Assembly (NCBI RefSeq): GCF_000421165.1
Contig: NZ_ATWI01000008.1
Coordinates: forward strand, 372,001 to 436,000
DNA: 64,000 nucleotides
Reading direction: 5' to 3'
Source: Marinobacter daepoensis DSM 16072
Lineage (GTDB): Bacteria; Pseudomonadota; Gammaproteobacteria; Pseudomonadales; Oleiphilaceae
The notes beneath the pieces were generated by a model. The model was not told the DNA's origin, did no database searches, and saw nothing but the letters and a program-made list of their open reading frames with translations. Position 1 is the first letter of the stretch; each line of letters starts with the position of its first letter. The position numbers were made by a program, and so were the translations under genes. Positions 1 to 8,653 of the stretch are shown in pieces.

Positions 1-183
1 ATGCCAGAATCCAGCACGGGAAGCTATATGGCTTATTCCAATGTGCAGTTGCCGCTGGATTACACGGGCCGCCTGATCGGTTGTATGGGAGATGTAGCGG
101 CTCCCAAGCCTGATGACTGTCGTGTGTTTGTCTTTGAAGCAGGAATTCTGGTGGATACCCAGGTGGTTCAGTCGGTGTTCTGA
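1..183 (+). CDS. 3' end of an unidentified gene
   Basis: An open frame runs from the first base of the window to a TGA at 181-183. The visible 60 residues contain two cysteines in a Gly/Asp-rich stretch and end in a hydrophobic tail (VDTQVVQSVF). The first codon happens to be ATG, but no upstream sequence is visible to show a ribosome binding site, so this is more likely the tail of a longer protein. No family is recognised. It lies upstream of, and on the same strand as, the beta-helix/cytochrome pair, separated from it by about 240 noncoding bases. Confidence 0.4.
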   Translation: MPESSTGSYMAYSNVQLPLDYTGRLIGCMGDVAAPKPDDCRVFVFEAGILVDTQVVQSVF

Positions 184-220
184 CCCGGATTAGTACCAGG
201 CAATTGCTGCAATATCCTGG

Positions 221-295
221 TTTTCAGGATTTGCACAGTCCCCCTTTTTTATCCCCGTAGCCCTTGGTGTGCAGGTCTTTTCAGGATTTGCACAG
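221..295. repeat. Pair of identical 18-bp direct repeats
   Basis: The 18-mer TTTTCAGGATTTGCACAG occurs at 221-238 and again, without mismatch, at 278-295, a period of 57 bp. Both lie in the noncoding gap between the first partial gene and the lipoprotein gene starting at 420. They could be a duplicated regulatory site or part of a small intergenic repeat. No function is known to me. Confidence 0.7.
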
Positions 296-419
296 GCTTT
301 GTGGCTTTCTGCATATCGGTTCTGCTCGCTTACCGTGCTCGCCCTGATTAATGTCAATTGGCACACCGCGCCCTGCGGGGAACGCTTGAATAAAAACAAC
401 ACGAAGAGCAGAGGATACG

Positions 420-2021
420 ATGCGCCATTCTCACACATTCAAGAAACTATTCCTGATTACCGCCATGTCCAGCGGGCTGTTACTGGCCGGTTGCGATGGC
501 GACGATGGTAAAGACGGCAAGGACGGCAGGGACGGTGCCGACGGGCAGTCTGCCAATGGTGATGCCAGTGCTCAGCTGGCGGTGACCACCTCTGGGTTTG
601 TCATCACTGACGATGCGATTCTGGTCGCGCCAGATGCCGCCGATGGCGACGACATTACTGAGGCTTTGTCCGTGGCCCTGTTCGACCTTCCGGAAGACGC
701 CCTGGTGGTGTTGCCGAAAGGGCGCTTTGTGGTGACCGAAAGCATTGTGGTGAACAGTGCCAGTGGGCTGACCCTGACCGGCCACGGTATTCATGAGACC
801 GTTCTGGATTTCAGCACCTCCTACGGTGACGACGCGTTCCGCTTTCAGGGGGGGAACGGGATTACCGTGCGCGACCTGGCGGTTTATGAGGCGCCGAAGA
901 ACGGCATCAAGGCCACTAACGTCAACGGCATTCACATGACCTACACAGCCACGGTCTGGGAAGGGGAGCTGGAGGCCAATAACGGCGCTTATGGGCTGTA
1001 CCCGCTGAAAAGCCAGAACGTGCTGCTGGAAAACAACTATGCCTTTGGCTCGGCCGATGCCGGCATCTATGTGGGCCAGTCCGAGAACATTGTGGTGCGT
1101 AACAACACGGCGAAGCAGAATGTGGCCGGCATTGAGATTGAAAACTCCACCATGGCCGATGTTTACAACAACATTGCGGTTGGAAACTCGGGAGGCATCC
1201 TGGTGTTTGACCTGCCGGGACTGGATAAGGCCTATGGCGGCAATGTGCGGATATTCAACAACCACGCCTATAGCAACAATGCTCAGAATGTGGGCGCGGG
1301 GGTGGTTGGGCTGGTTCCGCCGGGTACCGGCGCGCTGGTACTCGCCACCAGCGACGTTGAGATGTACAACAACCAGTTGACCGACAACGCCACCACGGCA
1401 GTGGCGATCACCAGCTACCTGCTGGTGGAGCCTGATCTTGCCAGTTATCCCGCGAACTTCGGGGCTACCATGGGCGATGGCTGGAGCCCGCTGCTCAAGA
1501 ACGTATACCTGCACAACAATACCTTTGCCCGTAATGGCGCCGACCCGCAGGGCGAGTTACTTCAGCCAATCATTGATGGCTATGGCTCGAACCTGAACAG
1601 CAAGGGCTCGCCCCAGACCTTTCCGGCCATTCTGTATGACGGTATTGGCGAGTTGTTGTCTAATGTGGGAGAGCTGACGGCTTTCAATGCTCTGGTGAGT
1701 GCCGAGGCCCAAGCGGATGGTGTGAACTACGATCCGTATAGTGCGGACGACCTGATTTGCGCCAACAGCAACATCAACGGTAACCCGGCTCCGGACTACG
1801 ATGAGGTTAATACTGGCCTGGTCTACCCGAATGACCCTGCCGACCTTACTCAGGTGGATGGCAATGGCAACCCGCTGCCACATCTGCTCATCGACCAGAT
1901 GGTGAACAACACCTATCTGAACTGTGTGCAGCCCAGGCTGGCGCCCGCTGTGGTGAATTTCCGCAACAACATCTACGGCTGTACCGGGGACGATCTGGCG
2001 GAAGCGGCCTGCGCACTCTAG
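420..2021 (+). CDS. Parallel beta-helix repeat lipoprotein (TIGR03805-like)
   Basis: A 533-residue lipoprotein. The signal peptide ends in the lipobox LLAGC (Cys25), followed by a short collagen-like run of G-D/K-D-G repeats (residues 27-42). Residues about 60-330 hold right-handed beta-helix turns rich in NN, NG and hydrophobic triplets, such as NVLLENNYAFGSADAGIYVG and VVRNNTAKQNVAGIEIENS. The C-terminal third carries paired cysteines. Beta-helix folds usually bind or cleave polysaccharide, but no catalytic site is obvious here. The start has an AGAGG ribosome site five bases upstream. The gene lies 92 bp before a diheme cytochrome lipoprotein; the two families are known to occur side by side, which supports a joint envelope role. 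The biochemical function is not known. Confidence 0.88.
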   Translation: MRHSHTFKKLFLITAMSSGLLLAGCDGDDGKDGKDGRDGADGQSANGDASAQLAVTTSGFVITDDAILVAPDAADGDDITEALSVALFDLPEDALVVLPKGRFVVTESIVVNSASGLTLTGHGIHETVLDFSTSYGDDAFRFQGGNGITVRDLAVYEAPKNGIKATNVNGIHMTYTATVWEGELEANNGAYGLYPLKSQNVLLENNYAFGSADAGIYVGQSENIVVRNNTAKQNVAGIEIENSTMADVYNNIAVGNSGGILVFDLPGLDKAYGGNVRIFNNHAYSNNAQNVGAGVVGLVPPGTGALVLATSDVEMYNNQLTDNATTAVAITSYLLVEPDLASYPANFGATMGDGWSPLLKNVYLHNNTFARNGADPQGELLQPIIDGYGSNLNSKGSPQTFPAILYDGIGELLSNVGELTAFNALVSAEAQADGVNYDPYSADDLICANSNINGNPAPDYDEVNTGLVYPNDPADLTQVDGNGNPLPHLLIDQMVNNTYLNCVQPRLAPAVVNFRNNIYGCTGDDLAEAACAL

Positions 2022-2113
2022 GCGGGCTACCCCCCGATTTGTAATGGTACCCATCATGACAGGCGAGGGCAGTACCCGATTCCTGCCCTTGCCGAGGCAA
2101 GAGAGTATTCCCG

Positions 2114-3394
2114 ATGAGAAACAACAAGAAAACGATGATGGCCGCCCTGATGGCGTCTGTTCTGATGACCGCCTGTGGTGGCGGTGGCAGCGGGTCTTCC
2201 AGCGATGACGATGATTCCGCCAATAGCAGCGCACTGAATGCCGGGGCGGGCGCACCAACCGGAGCCGAAGGTAACTGTAATGCCGCCACAACCGGCGTAA
2301 ACTGGGACGCTCTGATGAGTGAAACCTGCCCGAACCTTTCGGACTACAAACTGTTCACCGATGCCGGTGACCCGACCGCCGGGCCAACCCGGGGCGGGGT
2401 TCCGTATGATCTGTCCACCTCGCTGTTCTCGGACTACACCAGCAAATACCGTTTTGTGTTCGTGCCGGAAGGGAAGACGGTTGGTTTCAATGAGTCGGAA
2501 GCCCTGGACTTTCCCGTGGGGACGGTGATCACCAAAACCTTTGCCTTGCCCGCGAACACGGCCATGCCTGAGGGCGATGAACGGGTGATTGAAACCCGCC
2601 TGCTGATACACCGGGCCGATGGCTGGATTGCGTTGCCGTACTACTGGTCGTCTGAAACCGAGGCAACCCTGGCGATTGCCGGCAAGCGCCTGACGGACCT
2701 CACCACCATCAATCACCAGGGGCAAACTCTGACATTCGATTATGCGGTACCCAAAGCTGCAGACTGCACGTCCTGCCATTCGATCGTGCCGAACCTGACG
2801 GGACCGGATGACCAGCGTGAACAGATTTTCCTGCCCATTGGCCCCAAGGCGCGATACCTCAACAAGGATTTCACTTACCCGGATGGCACGGTGTACAACC
2901 AGCTTCAGTACTGGGCGGAGGGAGCATTACTGGCAGGCCTGCCGGCGGACTTCACTCGTGTTGAGAAGGCTCCAGTCTTTAACGATCAGACCCACCTTGC
3001 GTCTCTGAGTGAGCGTGAGTTGAACGACAAGGCCCGGGCATATCTGGACATCAACTGCGCCCACTGCCATCGAGCCGACCTGACCCTGCCCGAAGGGTAC
3101 GCCGGAGCGGCCGGAAGCAGCGGGGTGCAGCTGGAGTACAACCGAAACTACGCCGACTCGCCGGGTAAGTTTGGTGTGTGCAAAGACCCGGTCGCGGGAG
3201 GGATGGCGGGGTATCCGTACGATGTGATTCCCGGCAACGCCGATGAGTCTTACCTGCAGTTCCGTATTGAGACCACCGACAGTCGCCACAAGATGCCAGA
3301 GCTTGGCCGAAGCATTGCCCACCGGGAAGGGGCGCTCTTGATTCGCAGCTGGATCAATCAGTTGCCGAGGGCGAGTTGTTCACCGGCACCGTGA
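2114..3394 (+). CDS. SO2930-family diheme c-type cytochrome lipoprotein
   Basis: A 426-residue exported protein. The signal peptide ends in LMTAC (Cys21), so the mature protein should be lipid-anchored, followed by a GGGGSGSSSDDDD linker. Two CXXCH heme c motifs are visible: CTSCH at residues 218-222 and CAHCH at 315-319. A single methionine-rich candidate ligand region (HKMPELGRS) lies near the C terminus. The spacing and the N-terminal PYDLSTSLFSDYTSKYRFVF segment match the HNE_0200/SO2930 family (TIGR03806). This family is regularly encoded next to the beta-helix family represented by the preceding gene. It probably moves electrons at the outer membrane or periplasm, but donor and acceptor are unknown. 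Confidence 0.9.
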   Translation: MRNNKKTMMAALMASVLMTACGGGGSGSSSDDDDSANSSALNAGAGAPTGAEGNCNAATTGVNWDALMSETCPNLSDYKLFTDAGDPTAGPTRGGVPYDLSTSLFSDYTSKYRFVFVPEGKTVGFNESEALDFPVGTVITKTFALPANTAMPEGDERVIETRLLIHRADGWIALPYYWSSETEATLAIAGKRLTDLTTINHQGQTLTFDYAVPKAADCTSCHSIVPNLTGPDDQREQIFLPIGPKARYLNKDFTYPDGTVYNQLQYWAEGALLAGLPADFTRVEKAPVFNDQTHLASLSERELNDKARAYLDINCAHCHRADLTLPEGYAGAAGSSGVQLEYNRNYADSPGKFGVCKDPVAGGMAGYPYDVIPGNADESYLQFRIETTDSRHKMPELGRSIAHREGALLIRSWINQLPRASCSPAP

Positions 3395-3415
3395 CGGCAT
3401 GAAGCCCGTCTGGCG

Positions 3416-4324
3416 TCACTGCAACTGAAAGTTAACGGGTTGCAGGGGCGCCGGGGCGGGTTCCCCCAGGGCTTCCGCCACGCTGATGTCGTGTACCCGG
3501 CAGAGGGTGTCCAGTGGCAGATCGTTGGTGTGCCGTCCAAACGGAAATTCGAGCTGTTCCGACAAACGGTCCAGGCCAAAAAAGGTGTAGGCCACAATGG
3601 CGGTGAAGACGGGCGTGAACCAGCCAGCAACGCCGACCAGTCCGAACGGAAGCAGATAGCAATAGACATACGCCGTCCGGTGCGCCAGCAGGGTGTAGGC
3701 GAAGGGGAGCGGAGTCGTGGCGATACGCTCCGAGGCGGCTTGAATACCTGCAAGGCCATGGAGGTGCCGGTCCAGAGCAGCGGCAGCGATAGCGTCCAGC
3801 TCGCCGGCTTTGTGGGCCTCGGCAAGTACCTCGCCCGCTTTCTGCAGCATGACGTCGGCCGGATTTCTGGCGCACAGGGCTTGCTCGAGGAGCTGCGGTG
3901 ACAGGGCTTCCGGGAGGTCTGATCGCACATCCTCCTGGCGTAACTGGCCGCGCAGAAGGTGGGCATGTGCGAGAGTTCGGGTCAGCAGCTCCCGTCGTCG
4001 TTCCGGGCTCAGGTAAATGCCGCTGGCCCGGGCCAGACTCCGCACTTCGTAGACCATGTGCCCCCAATGCTTCCGCGCTTCCCACCAGCGATCGTAGGTA
4101 GCGGTGTTGCGCACGCTCAGGAAAATGGACAGCGCCAGGCCGATGATGGTGAATGGCAGCAGGGTGTACTCGACGATGCCGTCCAGATAGTGGCGATGGG
4201 ATACCCAGGTGACGGCGGTCGCGAACAGGCTGGCCAGAATGATGTGCGGCAGAATATGAGGAACCACGGAGCCTTTCCAGGCCAGCATCAGCCTGAGGGC
4301 GCCGGGGCGGTCGCGTACGATCAT
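3416..4324 (-). CDS. Bestrophin-family (UPF0187) anion channel
   Basis: A 302-residue membrane protein of the bacterial bestrophin family, whose members form pentameric ion channels in the inner membrane. The family hallmarks are the N-terminal MIVRDRPGALRLMLAWKGSV segment, the paired hydrophobic segments around residues 25-65, and the conserved SVRNTATYDRWWEARKHWG motif (about residues 70-90). A second hydrophobic pair near residues 215-245 (GLVGVAGWFTPVFTAIVAYTF) is followed by the typical GLDRLSEQLEFPFG and NDLPLDTLCR motifs. Length matches the family. The start has GGAG nine bases upstream. It is convergent with the cytochrome gene. Substrate ion cannot be told from sequence. Confidence 0.9.
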   Translation of the reverse strand: MIVRDRPGALRLMLAWKGSVVPHILPHIILASLFATAVTWVSHRHYLDGIVEYTLLPFTIIGLALSIFLSVRNTATYDRWWEARKHWGHMVYEVRSLARASGIYLSPERRRELLTRTLAHAHLLRGQLRQEDVRSDLPEALSPQLLEQALCARNPADVMLQKAGEVLAEAHKAGELDAIAAAALDRHLHGLAGIQAASERIATTPLPFAYTLLAHRTAYVYCYLLPFGLVGVAGWFTPVFTAIVAYTFFGLDRLSEQLEFPFGRHTNDLPLDTLCRVHDISVAEALGEPAPAPLQPVNFQLQ

Positions 4325-4395
4325 AAAGCAGGGCTCCAGTCAGCGGGCGGAGTGAATCTCTCGCCCGCAAATTCGCTCCGGGGAGCGAGAAGAGC

Positions 4396-4926
4396 TTAGT
4401 TTACCCGATAGTAAGCGCGATGATAGTCCAGCTGGGTTGGCCGCTGTTCCGGTGCATCAGCTTCGCCATCGCCGTAGTAGAGCGTGTCGTTGTCGATCAG
4501 GAAAATCGTGTATTCGTGAACGTCAAAGGGAGCACCGTCGTATTCGGTGATGTGGCTGTCTTCTTCGGTGGCCGTAACACCGCTGCCCGTCACTACCTTG
4601 CCGCCCAGAGTGAAGTAGCCGGACGCTGTCGGGTTGCCTCCTTCGGGAAAGAGGGTGGTGCAATTCGCATCGGTGTAGTTTTCGATGCTGGTGTGGAACT
4701 GGTTCCCAGTGTATGTGTGGGTGATGATGTCGTAGTGGCCTGAATCGGGTACGAGCCCGCACGGCTTGTTCCAGGTACCTTCCAGCACGGTGGCTTCTCC
4801 GCTTGGGGTGCCCGTTCCGTTGCCATTGTCCGGCTTGTTTACGCTGGAGTCGTTGCTACCACCCCCGTCACCCCCGCAGCCGGCCATCAGTGCGGAAATC
4901 AGGGTGAGCGCCAGAATCTTTTTCAT
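4396..4926 (-). CDS. Small lipoprotein, unknown function
   Basis: A 176-residue protein with a clear lipoprotein signal peptide (MKKILALTLISALMAGC, lipobox LMAGC), a Gly/Ser/Asn-rich linker and a compact C-terminal region. That region contains the sequence GTWNKPCGLVPDSGHYDIIT, a second cysteine pair and a LIDNDTLYYGDGEADAPEQRPTQLD segment. The fold resembles the small beta-sheet domains of other acidic envelope lipoproteins in this window. I do not recognise a named family. It is transcribed toward the bestrophin gene, 71 bp away, and divergently from the LuxR-type regulator at 5223, which could control it. Confidence 0.75.
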   Translation of the reverse strand: MKKILALTLISALMAGCGGDGGGSNDSSVNKPDNGNGTGTPSGEATVLEGTWNKPCGLVPDSGHYDIITHTYTGNQFHTSIENYTDANCTTLFPEGGNPTASGYFTLGGKVVTGSGVTATEEDSHITEYDGAPFDVHEYTIFLIDNDTLYYGDGEADAPEQRPTQLDYHRAYYRVN

Positions 4927-5222
4927 GGGTATGTCGTCCTACCATTTAGTGAGGTTGGCATCCTATAGATCGTTTATTTACAAATAAAGACGATTTTGTG
5001 AATTTTTTATCCTTGTATATCAGGTGTCTGGCCATCATTTAACTGACATTTTTTTGCAGTACGGTCTGAAGTTGTGTCGTGCACTCGTACAGATAAAGGG
5101 TGTGTTATTCGATAGTTCGCTCTATCATGTATCGGTAACTTCGTATTTACGGTGTGGTTTGTCGGGTTTCAGTGCCTCCCCGATGAAGTTTGTGCTGTCA
5201 GCCAAAAAGGAAAATAACCGTT
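4927..5222. other. AT-rich divergent intergenic region
   Basis: About 296 bp between a lipoprotein gene and the LuxR-type regulator, clearly richer in A+T than its surroundings (for example around 4965-5010). It must hold the promoters of both divergent genes. I see no convincing inverted repeat or RNA gene in it. Confidence 0.5.
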
Positions 5223-6398
5223 GTGATAAAGGCGATAGACGATTCCCTCCAGGTTGGTGTCGAAGAGTTTGAAGGGTACAACCGGCTCGTAACGATTCTG
5301 TACCGTTGTTTGCATACCAATCAGGGTTTCCAGCCGTTCTTCGATGAATTCCGGCAGAGATTCCGCTGCCTTCAAGGCGGGATTCTAGGCTTGACGCATA
5401 ATCCCGTTCGTATGATGTTTGCCTGGACGTTTGGTTACCCGGAGGGCTTTGAACAATGGTTTCTGAACAGCGATCTGGCCCGAAAGGACGAAGCGCTTTT
5501 GCATTTCAGCGCGTTGCCGCCGAGGCAGTTTGACTCGTTGACAGGCTGTGACCCCGATATTGATATACTGGAAGTGGTCAACGAAGACACCCGGGAGTGG
5601 GTGGAAGCAGCGGGGCTTGGGGACAGCGCCGGTATGCTGGTCAGCCAGGGGCCAACCTCCAAAGTGGTGTTTCTGGCGAACCGTCATCGTGATGAGGGGC
5701 AGTACACCCCGACAGAGCTGATGCAGATGAACATGCTGGCTCCGCATATTGAGAACGCCGTTGGGTTGTTCAACAAGATCTATCAATCCCGGACACAGCA
5801 TGAAACCCTGTCGATGGCGCTTGATCATATCCGCAAACCGATGATCGTCATTGATGAGATGGCGAGGGTAGTGCGTTGCAATGCCTCGGCTGAGAAAATC
5901 CTGGCGTCTCACCCCCGGTTGTTTGTGACAGAGCAAAGCGACTCGCGCCTGCAAAGCCTGAACTCAGGGTTCAATCGTCAGCTTAACGACGCCATTCTGA
6001 CCAGTATTTTCAACGCCCGTGATGGTGTTCAGGACATGATTGCCCTGTTTGAGCAGATGGATGATGAGCGACTGGCCATTTGTATCACACCCTTGTCTAT
6101 GGGGTGTGACGACGAGCCTGTCGAGGCGCATGGCCAGTATGGGGCGTTGGTGGAGCTTGTGTCATTCTCGGCAAAACGGCCACCGAACCTTGGTAAGCTG
6201 GCGAGGCTGTTTAACTGCACCCGGGCCGAGGCTGTCACTGCCGGGCATCTGATGCATGGGCTGAGCATCAGTGAGGCAGCAGAGGCAGAGGGGTTGTCGG
6301 TGCACACCGTTCGGGGTTATGTGAAGAATCTGCTGTCAAAAAACGGCTATCGTCGACAGGCAGAGCTGGTGGGTGCGTTGGTGCGGGCTCTGGACTGA
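5223..6398 (+). CDS. LuxR-type HTH transcriptional regulator
   Basis: A regulator of about 391 residues. The C-terminal 65 residues form a LuxR/GerE helix-turn-helix: LTRAEA-like start in LFNCTRAEAVTAGHL, then SISEAAEAEGLSVHTVRGYVKNLLSKNGY. The N-terminal 300 residues show no phosphorylation receiver. They look like a PAS-like sensory region (MIVIDEMARVVRCNASAEKIL at mid-protein), a layout common in orphan LuxR regulators of Marinobacter-type genomes. I place the start at the GTG at 5223 because AAGGA lies eleven bases upstream; an in-frame ATG at 5190 has no ribosome site. It is followed by a bidirectional terminator. Its target may be the divergent lipoprotein gene, which is inference. Confidence 0.85.
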   Translation: MIKAIDDSLQVGVEEFEGYNRLVTILYRCLHTNQGFQPFFDEFRQRFRCLQGGILGLTHNPVRMMFAWTFGYPEGFEQWFLNSDLARKDEALLHFSALPPRQFDSLTGCDPDIDILEVVNEDTREWVEAAGLGDSAGMLVSQGPTSKVVFLANRHRDEGQYTPTELMQMNMLAPHIENAVGLFNKIYQSRTQHETLSMALDHIRKPMIVIDEMARVVRCNASAEKILASHPRLFVTEQSDSRLQSLNSGFNRQLNDAILTSIFNARDGVQDMIALFEQMDDERLAICITPLSMGCDDEPVEAHGQYGALVELVSFSAKRPPNLGKLARLFNCTRAEAVTAGHLMHGLSISEAAEAEGLSVHTVRGYVKNLLSKNGYRRQAELVGALVRALD

Positions 6399-6399
6399 A

Positions 6400-6424
6400 A
6401 AAGCCCGCGCAGGGCGGGCTTTTT
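6400..6424. terminator. Bidirectional rho-independent terminator
   Basis: A 9-bp stem AAAGCCCGC / GCGGGCTTT (6400-6408 and 6414-6422) with a 5-base loop. It is flanked by A and T runs, immediately after the regulator stop codon and before the end of the convergent lipoprotein gene. Confidence 0.9.
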
Positions 6425-6439
6425 CGGGTTTCGGACGTT

Positions 6440-8125
6440 TTACTGGAAGCTCAGTTCGGTCACGAACCTCAGCTCCAGATCGGCGACGCCGTCAAGGTGG
6501 ACCAGGTTCTGGCCATCAGCCAGCATCAGAAAGCGCCAGTGGCCGAAATCGCCGGACGTACCGTCGGTTTCTGTGAAGACCAGTGCGCCCGAGGTGCTGA
6601 CATCCCAGGTGCCGGCAACATTGTCTTCGCCTGAGCTGTCAAACTGCATGCGCCCGGACCGATTGCCATTTTCGGTACGCATGTCCACAGTGATGATCTC
6701 ACTCGAGGAAAACTCCAGGTCGTAGAGGCCCTCTTCACCAGGATCAACCAGATCGGAGAAGGTGAAGTAGATGCTTGCCGGAATGTCGCTTCCCGGATAC
6801 AGGCTGGCTTCCACGTAGACCGGTTTGGTATCGCCTTCAAAGTCCCGGAGTTCAACCACATAGCGCCCCAGGCGCATCAGCGTGAAGGTGTCCTGGCTGT
6901 CGGCGTTGTCGGTCAGAGTCAGCTCCCCGGTGGGCCGCAGAAGGGCCGGGCCATTCACCGGCCCGTCACCATTGTTGGCGGGGTTGTCAAACAGGCCTCC
7001 CGGGCCGTCCAGGTCCACCGTCACGTTGGTGACGGCAAAGTTTTCACCATCAAAGCTATAGCTGCCCCATTCGGAGGACACGGCAACCGGGCTGCCTTCA
7101 TACGCCTCTTCATTAGCGTTGTGCGCCACCACATAGGTGCTGTCGTCGAGAATCGTCAGGATGTTGTGAAAGCCCTGGCCATCCAGGCTGCCGTCGCCGA
7201 TGTACCAGCTGCCCACCAGGCTGTTTCGGTCATTTCTTACCGGCTCAAACACCACTTCTTCATTGTTCGGGGCAGAGAGGAGGGCCAGACCGCCGTTGAC
7301 CAGTCGCATAGACCAGGTAGCGGTTTCGTTGTTGTCTGCCAGGCCGCCGCTGCCATCGGAGTTGCCGATCACCGACAGGTTGAGTTCTCCGGTGATGCTG
7401 TTCCACTCGTACGTGCCATACTCGCCTGTGCCTGCCCGTTGTTGGTCGTCATCGGCTTTCGAATGAACAATCAGGTATTCGCTGCCATTAAAGAAGGTCA
7501 GGACGTTTACGTTGCCGCCGTCTTCCACAAACACCCAGCTCCCGGTCAGATCGCCCGTCTGGGATGTTTGAAAATGGTCTATTGCGACTGTTTTGGGGAT
7601 CAGAGTTTCGCCGAGCGCGGTGTTGGCCTGGGTTTCGAAGTCAGATTCACTCAACGTAGTGTCTATGGCAACGTCTTTAAGCGCGGTGTGCACGGCCGGT
7701 GTAATGGTGATGCCGTTGGCGGGGTTGCTGTCGTTGTCCAGAGTCTGCAACAGGCGAAGAATGTTGATGACCGCGGGGTCCTGGCTCCAGTCGGCGGTGC
7801 CACTGCCCATGTCGGCAGGTGTAATGCGGCCAGTTGCTTTCACGGGGGGCAGGCTTATGCCGCCGATGGAGAAGGTTACTGTGTCGCCCGGTTGGTATTC
7901 GTATTCACCAACGCTGTTGGTCTGACCTTGCTGGCCGCTGGGAGACGTTGAATAGTTAATGCCGGCGACCGCGCTGTCGACAAATACGCCGGTTGCATTG
8001 GTGCTGTCTGGCGGGGTTGGTTTGGAGGCTGCATCGCTACTCGAAGAGCTGCCGCCGCCGCACCCTGTCAGGGCCACGGTGGAGGAAATCGCTGCTGTCA
8101 GAGCCCACTTCTTGAAATTTTCCAT
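6440..8125 (-). CDS. Large lipoprotein with internally duplicated domain
   Basis: A 561-residue lipoprotein: signal peptide with lipobox ALTGC, then GGGSSSSS. The N-terminal domain (about residues 40-170, TGVFVDSAVAGINYSTS, then GQTNSVGEYEYQPGDTVTFS and INILRLLQTLDND) is a module shared by many surface lipoproteins of Shewanella, Pseudomonas and Marinobacter. Two tandem copies of another domain follow. Copy one begins GSWVFVEDGG and copy two GSWYIGDGS; each continues with a LTF/LTI strand, a Y-L/V-V-xH motif and a G-x-Y-x-(W/F) strand. The start at 8125 is chosen because AAGGAG lies five bases upstream; an ATG 45 bp further out lacks one. The gene is transcribed divergently from the thioredoxin-like gene. 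Function is unknown; surface attachment or binding is a guess. Confidence 0.8.
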   Translation of the reverse strand: MENFKKWALTAAISSTVALTGCGGGSSSSSDAASKPTPPDSTNATGVFVDSAVAGINYSTSPSGQQGQTNSVGEYEYQPGDTVTFSIGGISLPPVKATGRITPADMGSGTADWSQDPAVINILRLLQTLDNDSNPANGITITPAVHTALKDVAIDTTLSESDFETQANTALGETLIPKTVAIDHFQTSQTGDLTGSWVFVEDGGNVNVLTFFNGSEYLIVHSKADDDQQRAGTGEYGTYEWNSITGELNLSVIGNSDGSGGLADNNETATWSMRLVNGGLALLSAPNNEEVVFEPVRNDRNSLVGSWYIGDGSLDGQGFHNILTILDDSTYVVAHNANEEAYEGSPVAVSSEWGSYSFDGENFAVTNVTVDLDGPGGLFDNPANNGDGPVNGPALLRPTGELTLTDNADSQDTFTLMRLGRYVVELRDFEGDTKPVYVEASLYPGSDIPASIYFTFSDLVDPGEEGLYDLEFSSSEIITVDMRTENGNRSGRMQFDSSGEDNVAGTWDVSTSGALVFTETDGTSGDFGHWRFLMLADGQNLVHLDGVADLELRFVTELSFQ

Positions 8126-8195
8126 AACAACTCCTTGCTGGGGAACTACCACTGGATGGGTCGCTGACACGCTAACATGGATAAACTTTCATAAA

Positions 8196-8215
8196 CTTCC
8201 CCCATTTGGGGGGAG
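8196..8215. other. GC-rich hairpin in divergent promoter region
   Basis: An 8-bp inverted repeat (CTTCCCCC / GGGGGGAG with one G-T pair) around an ATTT loop, in the 170-bp gap between the divergent lipoprotein and thioredoxin-like genes. It may be a regulator site or a hairpin in one of the leader RNAs. No regulator is assigned. Confidence 0.4.
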
Positions 8216-8295
8216 TGTGGAATTTTTCACGCAGGGTGATTGCTCCCGCATAATGGGGAATGCACTACAGGCAAAACAGAGGTTGGGCAGAAGGT

Positions 8296-8625
8296 ATGAA
8301 AACGATCTGTACGGAAGAAGCGCTGGCGGAGCTGTTGAGTTCCAATGCCGCAGTGTTGGTTCTGTTTGGTGGGGCGCATTGCGGCGTGTGCCAGGCCATC
8401 AAGCCTCAATTGGAAGCGCTTGCCGAGCGGGAGTTCCCGAAGCTGGTAACGGCTTACATTGATTGCCAGGGGGCGGCTGGTTCTGTGTGTGCTGCCCGGG
8501 CGATTTTCTCATTGCCGGTGGTGCAGCTGTGGTTTGAGGGGCAGAGGTTTACGGAGTTTGTGAGAGCATTCTCTATTGGCGAGATTCGGACGGCTCTGGA
8601 GCGTCCTTACCAGCTGCTCAGGTGA
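8296..8625 (+). CDS. Thioredoxin-family protein
   Basis: A 109-residue thioredoxin-like protein without signal peptide. It has the core LVLFGGAHCGVCQAIKPQLEAL with the redox pair Cys29/Cys32 (C-G-V-C), and the cis-proline loop in FSLPVVQLW. Two further cysteines in the middle (IDCQGAAGSVCAAR) are not typical of thioredoxin itself. It probably reduces or exchanges disulfides in the cytoplasm; the partner is unknown. I chose the ATG at 8296; an in-frame ATG at 8260 would add 12 poorly conserved residues. The stop codon falls within a UUCG hairpin that probably ends transcription. Confidence 0.85.
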   Translation: MKTICTEEALAELLSSNAAVLVLFGGAHCGVCQAIKPQLEALAEREFPKLVTAYIDCQGAAGSVCAARAIFSLPVVQLWFEGQRFTEFVRAFSIGEIRTALERPYQLLR

Positions 8626-8644
8626 GGGGTTCGCCCCTCACCTG
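8619..8644. terminator. UUCG-loop terminator-like hairpin
   Basis: A perfect 11-bp stem CAGGTGAGGGG / CCCCTCACCTG closed by a TTCG tetraloop, spanning the stop codon of the thioredoxin-like gene and the gap to the convergent DUF2780 gene. The T-run is weak, so it may act as an end-protecting hairpin as well as a terminator. Confidence 0.75.
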
Positions 8645-8653
8645 GTTGTGGTG

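Noticed and set aside
480..1514. 344-residue open frame on the minus strand under the beta-helix gene
   Set aside because: It is antisense to a well-supported lipoprotein gene, starts without a ribosome site and its protein has no recognisable fold; GC-rich genes often leave such open frames on the other strand.
2054..2779. 241-residue minus-strand open frame over the diheme cytochrome gene
   Set aside because: It is antisense to a gene with clear heme motifs and has no family signature.
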